From positions 1-56,279 of the forward strand of contig PLAY01000158.1 in the NCBI GenBank assembly GCA_003134375.1: DNA of 56,279 bases. The letters are read 5' to 3'. The number at the start of each line of letters is the position of its first letter. The stretch's first letter is position 1. Source of the DNA: Limisphaerales bacterium (GTDB lineage: Bacteria; Verrucomicrobiota; Verrucomicrobiia; Limisphaerales; UBA11358). Below, one piece after another: positions 33,801 through 42,431 of the stretch. Under the pieces are notes generated by a model that did no database searches, had not been told where the DNA came from, and worked only from the letters and a program-made list of their open reading frames with translations. The translations under genes were made by a program, and so were the position numbers.

Positions 33801-35515
33801 GGTGTGGGCTTGAGCAGATTGCCCTCCGCGCCGACCATCGTTTCCGTGGAGGTGATGATTTCCTCGCGGATGGGATCAATCGGCGGGTTGGTGACCTGCG
33901 CGAAAAGCTGCTTGAAATAGTTGTAAAGCAGTTGCGGCTTGTTCGAGAGCACCGCGAGCGGCGTGTCTGTGCCCATCGAGCCGAGCGGTTGCACGCCGTC
34001 GCTGGCCATGGGGCCCAGGATGAACCGCAAATCCTCAAACGTATAACCGAACGCCTGCTGACGCTGGAACACAGTTTTGTGATCCGGTTCGTGAACGTGC
34101 GGCGGCTCGGGCAAATCTTCCAGCAGCACGTGGTTCTTATCCAACCAGATTTGATACGGATGCTCGCGGGCGACTTTTGCCTTAAGTTCCTCGTCCGCCA
34201 CGATGCGGCCCAGTTCGGTGTCAATCAGGAACATCCGGCCGGGTTGCAGGCGGCCTTTCTGGACGATCATTTCCGGCGGCAGATCGAGCACGCCGACTTC
34301 GCTGGCCATGATCACCCGGTCGTCCTTCGTCACATAGTAACGCGAAGGCCGCAGTCCGTTGCGGTCCAGGGTCGCGCCAATGCGCACGCCGTCGGTGAAC
34401 GCGATGGAGGCGGGGCCATCCCACGGCTCCTGCAGGCAGGAATGATATTCGTAGAACGCCCGTTTTTCCGCATCCATGCTCTCGTGCCGTTCCCACGGCT
34501 CGGGAATCATCATCATTATGGCATGCGGCAGGGGCCGTCCGGAGAGCGCGAGAAATTCCAGCGCGTTGTCAAACATGGCCGAGTCGCTGCCGTCCTCGTT
34601 GATGACCGGCAGCAGTTTCTTGAGATCGTCGCCGAACAAATCGGACGCAAACAGCGACTGGCGGGCGTGCATCCAGCTGATGTTGCCGCGCAAGGTGTTG
34701 ATTTCGCCGTTGTGCGCCACATAACGGTAGGGATGCGCGCGTTCCCAAGTGGGAAACGTGTTCGTGCTGAAACGCGAATGCACGAGGCACAGCGCACTGG
34801 CCAGTGACGAATCCGTTAGGTCGGGGTAGTACCGTTCCACCTGTTCCGGCATCAGCATGCCTTTATAAATCATCGTTTTGGCGGACAGGCTGCAGACGTA
34901 AAATTTGTCACCGCCCCGGATGCCCGAAGCGCGTATGCCCCGTCTCGCCAGTTTGCGGATGACGTAGAGCTTGCGCTCGAATGCCAGGTCGTCGGCCAGG
35001 CCGTCGGGCCGCGCGATGAACACCTGTCGCACGATGGGCTCGGACGCGATGGCGGTCTGGCCGAGCGAACTGTGTTCGGTGGGCACGGTCCGCCAGCCGA
35101 GCAGACGCAGACCTTCCGTGACGACAATTTCCTCAAACAGCACCTCGCACTTGTAGCGCTCCGCGGGATGGGATGGGAGAAAGACCATGCCGACGCCGTA
35201 TTCGCCCGGTCCGGGCAGGGCAATCTTCACTTCGCGGCACGCCTCCTCCAGGAACGCGTGGGGCACCTGCATTAGAACGCCCGCCCCGTCGCCGGTGTTC
35301 GCCTCGGAACCACATGCGCCGCGATGCTGGAGGTTGCGCAACACCTGGAGCGCCTGCTGGACGATGGTGTGCGATTTTTTGCCCTTGATGTTGACCACAA
35401 AGCCCACACCGCACGCATCATGCTCGAAGCGTGGATCGTAAAGCCCCTGTTTCGGCGGCGCGACGGCTTGCACCCGCGCCCGGTTGTTGAGTCGCTGTGT
35501 TGTTTTACTGGTCAT
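30875..35515 (-). CDS. gltB: Glutamate synthase large subunit
   Basis: 1546 residues from ATG 35515, preceded by AGGAA; the frame stays open to 35578. Domain order is canonical: class II amidotransferase with catalytic Cys35 in HDACGVGF (34-residue propeptide), central domain, FMN barrel with [55 protein letters not shown] and the 3Fe-4S site [19 protein letters not shown], then the GXGXG domain. It makes glutamate from glutamine and 2-oxoglutarate using GltD electrons. Its presence means the split glutamate-synthase-like set at 8545-14336 is not needed for ordinary ammonia assimilation. Confidence 0.97.
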   Translation of the reverse strand: MTSKTTQRLNNRARVQAVAPPKQGLYDPRFEHDACGVGFVVNIKGKKSHTIVQQALQVLRNLQHRGACGSEANTGDGAGVLMQVPHAFLEEACREVKIALPGPGEYGVGMVFLPSHPAERYKCEVLFEEIVVTEGLRLLGWRTVPTEHSSLGQTAIASEPIVRQVFIARPDGLADDLAFERKLYVIRKLARRGIRASGIRGGDKFYVCSLSAKTMIYKGMLMPEQVERYYPDLTDSSLASALCLVHSRFSTNTFPTWERAHPYRYVAHNGEINTLRGNISWMHARQSLFASDLFGDDLKKLLPVINEDGSDSAMFDNALEFLALSGRPLPHAIMMMIPEPWERHESMDAEKRAFYEYHSCLQEPWDGPASIAFTDGVRIGATLDRNGLRPSRYYVTKDDRVIMASEVGVLDLPPEMIVQKGRLQPGRMFLIDTELGRIVADEELKAKVAREHPYQIWLDKNHVLLEDLPEPPHVHEPDHKTVFQRQQAFGYTFEDLRFILGPMASDGVQPLGSMGTDTPLAVLSNKPQLLYNYFKQLFAQVTNPPIDPIREEIITSTETMVGAEGNLLKPTPESCRMIKLEHPLLTNEDLEKLRHVDRTGFKAVTLPILFKAAEGVKGLEGALDQLFAATDKAIAGGSNIIILSDRGLSAENAPIPALLALSGLHHHLIRQGTRTRVGLVLESGEPREVHHFALLIGYGCSAINPYLAYDSLDDLIHEGLLPGLDHKTAVKKYIKGVVKGVVKTMAKMGISTIQSYRGAQIFEAIGLNHNVIDHYFTWTVSRVEGVGMDVLTEEALARHRQAFSDRPVNNVALDTGGQYQWRDDGEFHLFNPQSIHKLQLACRLGSYERFKEYSALINNQAQNLCTLRGLLEFNWAEKSVPIEEVEPVEEIVKRFKTGAMSYGSISQETHETLAIAMNRIGGKSNTGEGGEDPERYTWTNERGDSKNSAIKQVASGRFGVTSNYLINAKELQIKMAQGAKPGEGGELPGRKVYPWIAKTRLTTPGVGLISPPPHHDIYSIEDLAQLIHDLKNANRNARVSVKLVAEVGVGTVAAGVAKAHADVVLISGHDGGTGASPLSSIKHSGIPWELGLAETHQTLVLNNLRSRIYVEADGQLKTGRDVAIAALLGAEEFGFATAPLVTLGCLMMRVCHLNTCPVGVATQDPQLRKFFTGSPDHVVNFMRFIAGELREIMAKLGFRTINEMIGRTDKLAPRKAIEHWKAKGLDFTSILQRPDVWPEVIRYRQIDQDHGINKSLDVTRLLDICEPAIERGERVHADLPIRNVNRVVGTITGSEVTKKWGPNGLPEDTINLKFTGSAGQSFGAFIPKGMTLELEGDANDYLGKGLSGGKIIVYPSKGSTFVAGENIIIGNVAFYGATSGEAFVCGMAGERFGVRNSGVNAVVEAIGDHGCEYMTGGRVIVLGRTGRNFAAGMSGGIAYVLDEAGDFPAHCNQEMVSLEKLKDADEIGMIWKLIQRHQAYTKSERATKVLADWRQLVPKFVKVMPKDYQRVLESMKKVQEQGLTGDEAVMAAFEENVRDVARVGGG

Positions 35516-35578
35516 TTCCTGGCGATTATTGTCGCCTTTTGTTCTCTTATCTTTGACATAAATTAAGCTGTTTCGCAA

Positions 35579-35948
35579 TTAAATGTTTTCAGAACGGCGC
35601 GGGAGAAAAGAATTTTAACCACGGATGGACACAGATGCACACGGATGAACCGGGGCACAATTCCTGGGAGCGCTGGCGTCTCGCCGGCGAGTTCCGGCTT
35701 TCGGCTCCCGACTGGCCGGCAGGACGCCGGCGCTCCCAGGGGGTTTATGGAAAGGGCGAGCGTGAATCTAATTTCACTGAAAACTTCGAGGAATCTCAAA
35801 AGGCCAAAAATAATCTGTTACCTTTCCGCGGCGGCGTAGATGTATAAATGAAACCATGAATGACGACCTGACCCTGCTGCGGGAATATCGAGATGTTGGT
35901 TGTTGAAAAACTCAGTAGCTTTCTCTTCTGACGCACTTCGCAAACCAT
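35579..35948. other. Gene-free stretch with repeat units
   Basis: Contains a GGATGGACACAGATGCACAC run (about 35622-35650), a family C palindrome (about 35665-35741, GGGAGCGCTGGCGTC...GACGCCGGCGCTCCC), and otherwise unique sequence. No supported gene; it holds the divergent gltB and mnmA control regions. Confidence 0.6.
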
Positions 35949-35976
35949 TTTACACATCACCCGGCAATTGTATAAT
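35949..35976 (+). promoter_or_regulatory. Sigma-70 promoter of mnmA
   Basis: TTTACA (35949-35954), 16 bases, TATAAT (35971-35976), then eight bases to the GTG start. A leaderless or near-leaderless transcript is expected, as for the antitoxin promoter at 23002-23029. Confidence 0.75.
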
Positions 35977-35984
35977 GTCCTTCT

Positions 35985-37070
35985 GTGAATTCAGAAAAGC
36001 GCACGCGCGTCGTCGTCGGCATGAGCGGGGGGGTGGACTCCTCCACGGCGGCGGCGCTGCTGGTCGAGCAGGGCTATGATGTCATCGGCGTCACGCTCAA
36101 GCTGTGGAAGCACGACTGCCTTTCGCCCGACGAGGACGTGTTCAAGTGCTGCGGGTCCCGGGCGGCGGCCGACGTGCGCGCGGTGTGCGACCACTTGGGC
36201 ATCCCATTTCACATGATTGACGATGCGGAGGAATTTCAAAAGGAGGTCATCGGCCGTTTTGCCGCCGAATACCGGGCCGGACGCACGCCCAACCCATGCA
36301 TCCTGTGCAACGAACATCTGAAGTTCGGCACGCTGTTGCAGCGCGCGGACCAGTTCGGTGCACAATACGTCGCCACGGGCCATTACGCGCGATTGGAACG
36401 CGCCGACGGGCGGACGTTGCTCAGGCGCGGACGCGACCCGCGCAAGGACCAGAGCTACTTTTTGTTTTCGCTCCGGCAGGACCAACTGGCCCGCGCGTTG
36501 TTCCCGGTGGGTGACCAGACCAAGAGCGACACGCGCACGGCCGCACGCCAACGCCAGCTCAAAACCGCCGAGAAAAAGGAAAGTATGGAGATTTGTTTCG
36601 TGCCGGACAACGATTACGGCGGCTTTCTCCAGCAGGCCAACCTGGTTCAAAAGCATCGCGGCGAAATCGTGGATTTGCACGGGCGCATCCTCGGTCATCA
36701 CGATGGCATCGAATTTTACACCATCGGCCAGCGGAAGGGCCTGGGCATCACCACGCCCAAGCCGGTTTACGTCGTCGAACTGGATGCTGCGAACAACCGT
36801 GTCGTTGTCGGCGCCGACTCGGCGCTCGACCGCGATGAATTCACCGTGGACGGCTGCAACTGGATTCCGTTCGACCATTTGACGGAGCCAATCGAAGTCA
36901 CAACCAAGATTCGTTACAACCATCCCGGCACACCGGCGACGGTGACGCCGCAAGGTAACGGGAGCGCGAAGGTGAAACTGCACTTGGCGCAACGCGCCAT
37001 CACGCCCGGCCAGGCGGCGGTGTTTTATCAGGACGATCTGGTGGTCGGCGGCGGATGGATTACGCGGTAA
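35985..37070 (+). CDS. mnmA: tRNA-specific 2-thiouridylase
   Basis: 361 residues, GTG start set by the adjacent -10 box. It adds sulfur to U34 of Lys, Glu and Gln tRNAs. Visible: the PP-loop GMSGGVDSS near residue 13, NPCILC with the first catalytic cysteine C105, MEICFV with the second C204, and KDQSYFLF. The length matches E. coli MnmA. Monocistronic, with a candidate terminator at 37233-37260. Confidence 0.96.
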   Translation: MNSEKRTRVVVGMSGGVDSSTAAALLVEQGYDVIGVTLKLWKHDCLSPDEDVFKCCGSRAAADVRAVCDHLGIPFHMIDDAEEFQKEVIGRFAAEYRAGRTPNPCILCNEHLKFGTLLQRADQFGAQYVATGHYARLERADGRTLLRRGRDPRKDQSYFLFSLRQDQLARALFPVGDQTKSDTRTAARQRQLKTAEKKESMEICFVPDNDYGGFLQQANLVQKHRGEIVDLHGRILGHHDGIEFYTIGQRKGLGITTPKPVYVVELDAANNRVVVGADSALDRDEFTVDGCNWIPFDHLTEPIEVTTKIRYNHPGTPATVTPQGNGSAKVKLHLAQRAITPGQAAVFYQDDLVVGGGWITR

Positions 37071-37232
37071 ACCGTTTCCTCTTGCAACATTTTTAAACTT
37101 TGTCGGAGCAGTATCTTTGCAGTCGGACTTTGTTGATTAATGGCAAAAATTCCGCCCTTCAATGGCTGTGAAAACCGGATGCGCCCTACAACCGGGTGGC
37201 TCGTGTGACTTGCACTTGTCATTGCTCTTTTT

Positions 37233-37260
37233 CAAGACAATCCCTGTCTTGAGGGTTTTT
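37233..37260 (+). terminator. Candidate terminator downstream of mnmA
   Basis: CAAGACA (37233-37239), 5-base loop, TGTCTTG (37245-37251), then AGGGTTTTT. It is 160 bases past the mnmA stop. The rest of 37071-37459 shows no other feature. Confidence 0.6.
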
Positions 37261-37459
37261 CGTCAGAACCGGATGGAATGCTGCTTATTGAGGCATGGCG
37301 GTTAAATATAATTACCAATATTCAAGTTCCGCACTGAAAGCATTGGTTTCTGTATCAATTTAGGAGTTTCCCCTGTCCAATAGTTTGCCACCCGTTTCCA
37401 AAAATTTCATGCGCTCCCGCCGTCAGGTTGGCAAGCCTTATGCATAGAGAATCGCTGTG

Positions 37460-38611
37460 ATGTACCAAGTGGAAGTATTTATTCGGTCGAGACGTGCCAT
37501 TTTGGGTTCTTTTCTCTTCGCAGTCTTGTTTGCAGTTATGCCGCTTTCAGCCTTCGCAACCGGGAGTGTAACATTGGCGTGGAACGCAAGCACTAATTCA
37601 AGCATCGCGGGTTACAACATTTATTACGGACGGGCCAGCGGCGCCTACACCAACAAGATTTGTGCTGGCAATGCAACAAATGCAACCGTTTCCGTCCTGG
37701 TCGAGGGAACCACCTATTATTTTGCGGCGACAACGTATGCTGCTTCAGGTATGGAAAGTCCGTTCTCAAGCGAGGTGTCCTACCTGGTTCCCATGAATGT
37801 TCCGATTGTGAATCAGCCGCCGACTTTGAATGCGATCAACAACCTGACCATCAACGAAAACGCCGGGCTACAAACTGTCAGTTTGTCCGGCATCACCTCC
37901 GGTGCGACCAATGAAAATCAGACACTTACCGTCACTGCGGCTTCCAGCAACACGGGTTTGATTCCCAAACCGACAGTCAATTACACCAACGTGAACACCA
38001 CCGGCAATTTGACCTTCAGGCCGGTGGTCAACAAAACCGGGACGGCGATCCTCACTGTTACTGTCAAAGAAGTTGGAACGAGCAACACCGTTACCCGCAC
38101 ATTCACCGTGACCGTTGCCAGCACCACTGGCAGAACCAGCCGAGGTCATCTCTCGTTCAGCAAACCATTGACCAACTCTGTGGCCCTGGTTGGTCAGACC
38201 AAAACCCTCAGCGTAACAGCCACCGGAACCGGTGCTTTGAAATACCAATGGCAATTCAATAGCACCAATCTGCCTTCGGCGGTCAGCTCGGTGTTAACGC
38301 TAAGCAAAGTTACCACAAATCAAGCGGGCACATATTCGGTGATGGTGTACAACAGCACGGGTTCGACCACCAGCACAGCCACATTGACCGTCTATGCCAC
38401 GGCGGCGGCCACCCTGGCATCAACAACCCATGTCGACGGCCAGTATGCTTTGATCGTTGCGGGTGTGCCCGGGTATAATTATGTAGTTCAAGCCTCCACC
38501 GACTTGGTTAATTGGGTTCCGGTACAGACCAATACCGCTCCGTTCACCTTCGTGGATACCAACGCGAGCCAATTCGGCCAGCGATTCTACCGCTCGGTTT
38601 ATTTTCCGTAA
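37460..38611 (+). CDS. Secreted fibronectin-III/Ig-like protein (paralogue 1)
   Basis: 383 residues from ATG 37460; the GTG just before it would add one residue. A signal segment (SRRAILGSFLFAVLFAVMP) is followed by an Fn3 domain (VTLAWNASTNSSIAGYNIYYG...TTYYFAATTYAASGMESPFS), a cadherin/BIG-like repeat (NQPPTLNAINNLTINENA), an Ig-like domain (YQWQFNSTNL...NQAGTYSVMVYN) and a C-terminal beta module (YVVQASTDLVNWVPVQTN). All are adhesion or carbohydrate-binding folds without a catalytic site. Its last 165 bases are almost identical to those of the gene at 38885. Confidence 0.8.
   Translation: MYQVEVFIRSRRAILGSFLFAVLFAVMPLSAFATGSVTLAWNASTNSSIAGYNIYYGRASGAYTNKICAGNATNATVSVLVEGTTYYFAATTYAASGMESPFSSEVSYLVPMNVPIVNQPPTLNAINNLTINENAGLQTVSLSGITSGATNENQTLTVTAASSNTGLIPKPTVNYTNVNTTGNLTFRPVVNKTGTAILTVTVKEVGTSNTVTRTFTVTVASTTGRTSRGHLSFSKPLTNSVALVGQTKTLSVTATGTGALKYQWQFNSTNLPSAVSSVLTLSKVTTNQAGTYSVMVYNSTGSTTSTATLTVYATAAATLASTTHVDGQYALIVAGVPGYNYVVQASTDLVNWVPVQTNTAPFTFVDTNASQFGQRFYRSVYFP
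38438..38602 (+). repeat. 165-bp near-identical 3' segment shared by the Fn3 paralogues (copy 1)
   Basis: It matches 39857-40021 over 165 bases with one difference (GCTCCG here, GCCCCG there), whereas upstream parts of the two genes are clearly diverged. This suggests recent gene conversion. Confidence 0.9.
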
Positions 38612-38884
38612 TTCACGGTTTCAGGCCGTCCCTTCGCCGCCGCCAAACCGGTTGTCCCGGCGCCAATGCTGGAGGCGCGAACACCCGTTGGCCCCGGAAT
38701 TCGATCGCGTATGACCGGGGCGACCTCGTGTGTTGGTGGTGATGCCCGGATGCGCCCGGTAAATGGTTTGTGAATAAGTGGCATTTGCGGCGTTGCCAGA
38801 CACCGGATAGTCTTCCGATTCTCCTTTTGGAAGTTTAAAAGAAGACCGGCGCTGGACAGAAATAAAAGCGCTCAACTGATTTAA

Positions 38885-40030
38885 ATGTGTCATTTCCGAC
38901 AGTTGTTTTGCTGTTGCATTCTGGTGGCGATTTTAAAGCTTCCGGCATTTGCGGCCAATGTGACGTTGGTGTGGAACGCGAGCACAGCTCCGGCCGTTGC
39001 GGGTTACAGCATTTACCATTGGATCGCGGGCGGCACTTCCACCAACAAAAATTCCGCCGGCAAGGCCACGAGCCTGACCCTTTCCAATCTGGTTTTCGGA
39101 ACTACCTATTATTTTGCGGCCACGATGTATGACACCGCGGGCGTGGAAAGCCCGTTTTCAATCGTGGTGTCCTACACGGTTCCCCTGGCCGTGAGTGCTT
39201 CAAACCAGCCGCCAACGTTGAATCCGTTCAGCGATCTGACCATTCTGGAAAACTCCAGACAGCAAATCGTAAATTTGTCCGGCCTTACCGCCGGCGCGAC
39301 CGGTGAAAATCAGACGCTCACCGTGACGGCGGTTTCCAGCAATCCAGCCTTGATTCCCAATCCCTCTGTTCGTTACATCAGCCCGCGACCGACCGGCACA
39401 TTGACCTTCACGCCAATGCACAACGCCATCGGGACCGCGACCATCACCGTCACCGTCAATGACGGTCAGGCCCGGAACAATACCGTCACCCGCACGTTCA
39501 CCGTGACGGTCAACCCCGGCTCGACTGCTTCTGGTGGTGACAGGGGCGGCGGCGGCGGCCACGGTCAACTCTGGCTCAGCGCCCGGTTGACCAATCTGGT
39601 GGTCCTGGTTGGTCAAACCAGGACCTTCAGCGTGACCGCCCCGGGAAGGGGTCGGTTGACCTACCAATGGAAATTTAACGGCAGCAATCTGAGTTCGATG
39701 GTGGGGCCGGTGTTGACGCTTAAAAACATCACCACGAATCAAGCCGGCACCTATTCGGTGACGGTATCCGGCAGCAGGGGTTCGACCAACAGCACGGCCA
39801 CCTTGACCGTGCTGACCTCGGCGGCAGCCACGCTGGCGCCGGCGGTTCGTGCCGGCGGCCAGTATGCTTTGATCGTTGCGGGTGTGCCCGGGTATAATTA
39901 TGTAGTTCAAGCCTCCACCGACTTGGTTAATTGGGTTCCGGTACAGACCAATACCGCCCCGTTCACCTTCGTGGATACCAACGCGAGCCAATTCGGCCAG
40001 CGATTCTACCGCTCGGTTTATGCTCCTTAG
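38885..40030 (+). CDS. Secreted fibronectin-III/Ig-like protein (paralogue 2)
   Basis: 381 residues with a signal peptide (MCHFRQLFCCCILVAILKL). The domain order is the same as in paralogue 1: Fn3 (VTLVWNASTAPAVAGYSIYH), a NQPPTLNPFSDLTILENS repeat, a glycine-rich linker (GGDRGGGGGHG) and an Ig-like domain (YQWKFNGSNL...NQAGTYSVTVSG) with the shared C-terminus. The first 300 residues differ from paralogue 1 at many sites, but the tail is nearly identical in DNA. Function unknown; a surface or exopolysaccharide-binding role is possible. 38612-38884 between the two holds nothing recognisable. Confidence 0.8.
   Translation: MCHFRQLFCCCILVAILKLPAFAANVTLVWNASTAPAVAGYSIYHWIAGGTSTNKNSAGKATSLTLSNLVFGTTYYFAATMYDTAGVESPFSIVVSYTVPLAVSASNQPPTLNPFSDLTILENSRQQIVNLSGLTAGATGENQTLTVTAVSSNPALIPNPSVRYISPRPTGTLTFTPMHNAIGTATITVTVNDGQARNNTVTRTFTVTVNPGSTASGGDRGGGGGHGQLWLSARLTNLVVLVGQTRTFSVTAPGRGRLTYQWKFNGSNLSSMVGPVLTLKNITTNQAGTYSVTVSGSRGSTNSTATLTVLTSAAATLAPAVRAGGQYALIVAGVPGYNYVVQASTDLVNWVPVQTNTAPFTFVDTNASQFGQRFYRSVYAP
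39857..40021 (+). repeat. 165-bp near-identical 3' segment shared by the Fn3 paralogues (copy 2)
   Basis: Partner of 38438-38602, offset 1419 bases, one mismatch. Confidence 0.9.
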
Positions 40031-40173
40031 GCTGACGGAATGACCTGAATTCCGTCTTTGGGACCGATGACCGTCTTCTCGATTGGACGCATCTTGACAA
40101 CCCCCAGTTTGGGTTACCCGGCAGGTTTGCCCCGCCATCGCGTGTTGACTCTTGATTAATTCAAAAATGGCGC

Positions 40174-40202
40174 TTGCCTCAACGCCTGTCGCCACGTATA
40201 GT
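40174..40202 (+). promoter_or_regulatory. Sigma-70 promoter of rpmI-rplT
   Basis: TTGCCT (40174-40179), 17-base spacer, TATAGT (40197-40202), 25 bases before the rpmI start. The short leader leaves little room for a long L20-binding structure, and infC is not upstream. Confidence 0.6.
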
Positions 40203-40227
40203 TTGCGCTCTTTTGTAATTAAGATTT

Positions 40228-40437
40228 ATGCGACGACCCAAAGGCATCAAAACGAAAAAGTCCGTGGCCAAGCGGTTCAAGATCACTGGCACAGGCAAAG
40301 TCCGGTTCCACCACGCCGGCATCCGCCACCTGGCCCAGACCAAGAATCCCAAGCGCCGCCGCCGTCTCCGTGGCTCAACCACGGTGGACCCCACCGACGC
40401 GTATCGCATCACGCAAAATCTGCCGTTCAGCCATTAA
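40228..40437 (+). CDS. rpmI: 50S ribosomal protein L35
   Basis: 69 residues, basic, with the family signature KTKKSVAKRFKITGTGKV and KRRRRLRG. First gene of an rpmI-rplT-pheS-pheT group. infC, normally the first gene of this group, is not present; the Fn3 paralogues occupy that place. Confidence 0.97.
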   Translation: MRRPKGIKTKKSVAKRFKITGTGKVRFHHAGIRHLAQTKNPKRRRRLRGSTTVDPTDAYRITQNLPFSH

Positions 40438-40474
40438 GGCTCTCAACTTTCAACCATTAACTTTCAACTGATTC

Positions 40475-40858
40475 ATGCGAGTTACCAACGCCGCCGCCTC
40501 CCGCAAACGCCGCAAACGGATGGTCACAGCCGCCAAAGGCTATCGTGCGCGCCGCTCCAACCTTTACCGCTACGCCTCCGACGCCGTTGACCACGGCCGC
40601 CAATACGCCTACCGCGACCGCCGCGTCAAGAAACGCACCTTCCGTTATCTCTGGCAGGTGCGCATCAACGCCGCCGCCCGCGCCGCCGGCCTCACTTACA
40701 GCCGCTTTATTGAAGGCCTCAAGGCCGCCAAGTGCGCGCTCGACCGCAAGGTGCTCGCCGACATCGCGGCCACCGATGCCGCCGCTTTTGGCGAACTGGT
40801 GACCATCGCCAGGAACGCGCTGAAGAACAAGCCCGCCGCCACTCTGGCGAAGGCATAA
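40475..40858 (+). CDS. rplT: 50S ribosomal protein L20
   Basis: 127 residues, with RKRRKRMVTAAKGYRARRSN, YRDRRVKKRTFRYLWQVRIN and LTYSRFIEGLKAA typical of L20, which organises 23S rRNA domain I. It follows rpmI by 37 bases and is succeeded by a strong terminator at 40881-40915, so much transcription probably stops before pheS. Confidence 0.97.
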   Translation: MRVTNAAASRKRRKRMVTAAKGYRARRSNLYRYASDAVDHGRQYAYRDRRVKKRTFRYLWQVRINAAARAAGLTYSRFIEGLKAAKCALDRKVLADIAATDAAAFGELVTIARNALKNKPAATLAKA

Positions 40859-40880
40859 TCAAGTTCGGCAACAAATCTCA

Positions 40881-40915
40881 ACGGGCGACCTGAAAAGGCT
40901 CGCCCGTTTTGTTTT
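40881..40915 (+). terminator. Rho-independent terminator after rplT
   Basis: Perfect arms ACGGGCGA (40881-40888) and TCGCCCGT (40900-40907) enclose an 11-base loop, followed by TTTGTTTT. It separates the ribosomal genes from pheS and could act as an attenuator. Confidence 0.9.
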
Positions 40916-41022
40916 CCAAATGGAAATATCCAACATCCAATGTGTTCGCGTGTTACGGGATGTTTCTCGAAATTTTCTTTGTGTCTTTTGCGCCCTTTTG
41001 TGGCTAATCTTTTTGAAAATTT

Positions 41023-42084
41023 ATGGCCGGACTGATTGACCAAATTGAACCGCTCAAGCAAACCGCGCTCGCCGAACTCAAGGCGGCGCCTGACCCCGCC
41101 GCGCTCGAACAAACCAAGGGCGCCTGGCTCGGCGCCAACGGCAAATTCACCGCGCTGATGAAACAACTCGGCATGCTGTCGAAAGCAGAAAAGCCTGCCG
41201 CCGGCAAACTCATCAACGCCGCCAAGGTTGAACTCGAAGCCGCGCTCGCCGAACGCCGCTCCGAACTCGAACTCAAGGCCGCCCTGCCCAAGGAACCGAC
41301 CGATTTCACATTGCCCGGACGCCGCCGCGCGCTCGGCAAACTCCATCCGCTCACGCAGGTGACCGAGGACATCGTCCGCGCCTTCCGCAAGCTCGGCTTC
41401 GCCGTCGCCGACGGCCCGGAGATTGAAGACGAATATCATTGTTTCGACGCCCTCAACACGCCCGCCGACCACCCCGCCCGCGACACCCAGGACACGTTCT
41501 ACCTTGCAAGCGGGTCGGAGGATAATTCTCCCTCTCCCGGGGGAGAGGGCCGGGGCGAGGGCGGACGTAAATCACTTTTACTTCGAACGCATACCAGCTC
41601 CGTCCAAATCCGCGTGATGAAATCGCAGCCGCCGCCCGTGCGCATCATCGTGCCGGGGCGCGTTTATCGCCGCGACAACGCCGACGCCACGCACAACCCC
41701 ACCTTCCAGCAGATCGAAGGGCTTTACGTGGACAAGGGCGTCACCGTCGGCGACCTCAAGGGCACGGTTGAATTCGTTTTCAAGGAACTGCTGGGCCGCG
41801 ATGTGAAGATTCGTTTCCGGCCGCACTACTTCAGCTACACCGAGCCGAGTTTCGAGATTGATTTCAGCAATGCGCTTGTGAAAAAGCTCGGCAAGGACTG
41901 GCTGGAAATCGCCGGGTGCGGCATGGTGCATCCGCAGGTGTTCGAGAACGTCGGCTACGACCCCGAAGTCTGGACCGGCTGGGCGTTCGGCTTCGGCATC
42001 GAACGCATCGCCATGATCCGCTACGGCATTAACGACATCCGCCTCTTTTACGAAAACGACGTCCGGTTTTTGAAACAATTTTAA
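41023..42084 (+). CDS. pheS: Phenylalanyl-tRNA synthetase alpha subunit
   Basis: 353 residues, class II synthetase core. Coiled N-terminal domain, then LPGRRRALGKLHPL, EIEDEYHCFDALN, DTQDTFYL, LLRTHTSSVQIRVM, HNPTFQQIEGLYVDKG, EPSFEID and GWAFGFGIERIAMIRYGI. Residues about 165-184 (SEDNSPSPGGEGRGEGGRKS) are an extra loop encoded by a CTCCCTCTCCC repeat between DTFYL and LLRTHTS, where homologues have a short connection. Charges tRNA-Phe with PheT. pheT does not follow directly: a broken methyltransferase gene and repeat DNA intervene. Confidence 0.97.
   Translation: MAGLIDQIEPLKQTALAELKAAPDPAALEQTKGAWLGANGKFTALMKQLGMLSKAEKPAAGKLINAAKVELEAALAERRSELELKAALPKEPTDFTLPGRRRALGKLHPLTQVTEDIVRAFRKLGFAVADGPEIEDEYHCFDALNTPADHPARDTQDTFYLASGSEDNSPSPGGEGRGEGGRKSLLLRTHTSSVQIRVMKSQPPPVRIIVPGRVYRRDNADATHNPTFQQIEGLYVDKGVTVGDLKGTVEFVFKELLGRDVKIRFRPHYFSYTEPSFEIDFSNALVKKLGKDWLEIAGCGMVHPQVFENVGYDPEVWTGWAFGFGIERIAMIRYGINDIRLFYENDVRFLKQF
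41528..41562 (+). repeat. CTCCCTCTCCC repeat (family G) in frame inside pheS
   Basis: CTCCCTCTCCCGG followed by GGAGAGGGCCGGGGCGAGGG is the same type of element seen between genes at about 5027, 5277 and 48959, here translated as part of PheS. Confidence 0.8.
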
Positions 42085-42087
42085 TCC

Positions 42088-42431
42088 GGTGGGGTGAGCG
42101 TCCCCGCGAGCCATGAAAAACAAATCCAAACAAATCAAACGCCCGGTGGCTGACAAAAGCAATCAAAACAAAAATGAAAAAAGCTCCGTCAGGAGCGACA
42201 TCAAAAACGAATGAATGACGCCGGTCAAAAATTTGTGGTTGGCGGAATATACCGCCCAGGCTTGCCGCGCCATAGCGCAGCGAAGGCGGGGGCTTGGTTG
42301 GTGGGCGGCGTGCTGGCTATAAAGATGCCGCTCCTGACGGAGTTTGGCCCCGACATCAATGACCTCCGCCTCCTTTATGAAAACAACGCTTTATTCTTTT
42401 GCCAATTATTATATTAATTCATGACTTGACT
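42088..42431. other. Repeat-filled gap after pheS with a decayed duplicate of the pheS 3' end
   Basis: A split family D element (GGTGGGGTGAGCGTCC at 42088 and CGTCAGGAGCGAC near 42188) flanks unique DNA. At 42351-42400 the forward strand reads INDLRLLYENNALFF, closely matching the PheS end INDIRLFYENDVRFL. This is a degenerate second copy of the pheS 3' end. No intact gene is supported. Confidence 0.6.

Noticed and set aside
42211-42417. 68-codon open frame after pheS
   Set aside because: Its end is the decayed pheS copy and the rest is repeat-flanked, with no start signal.
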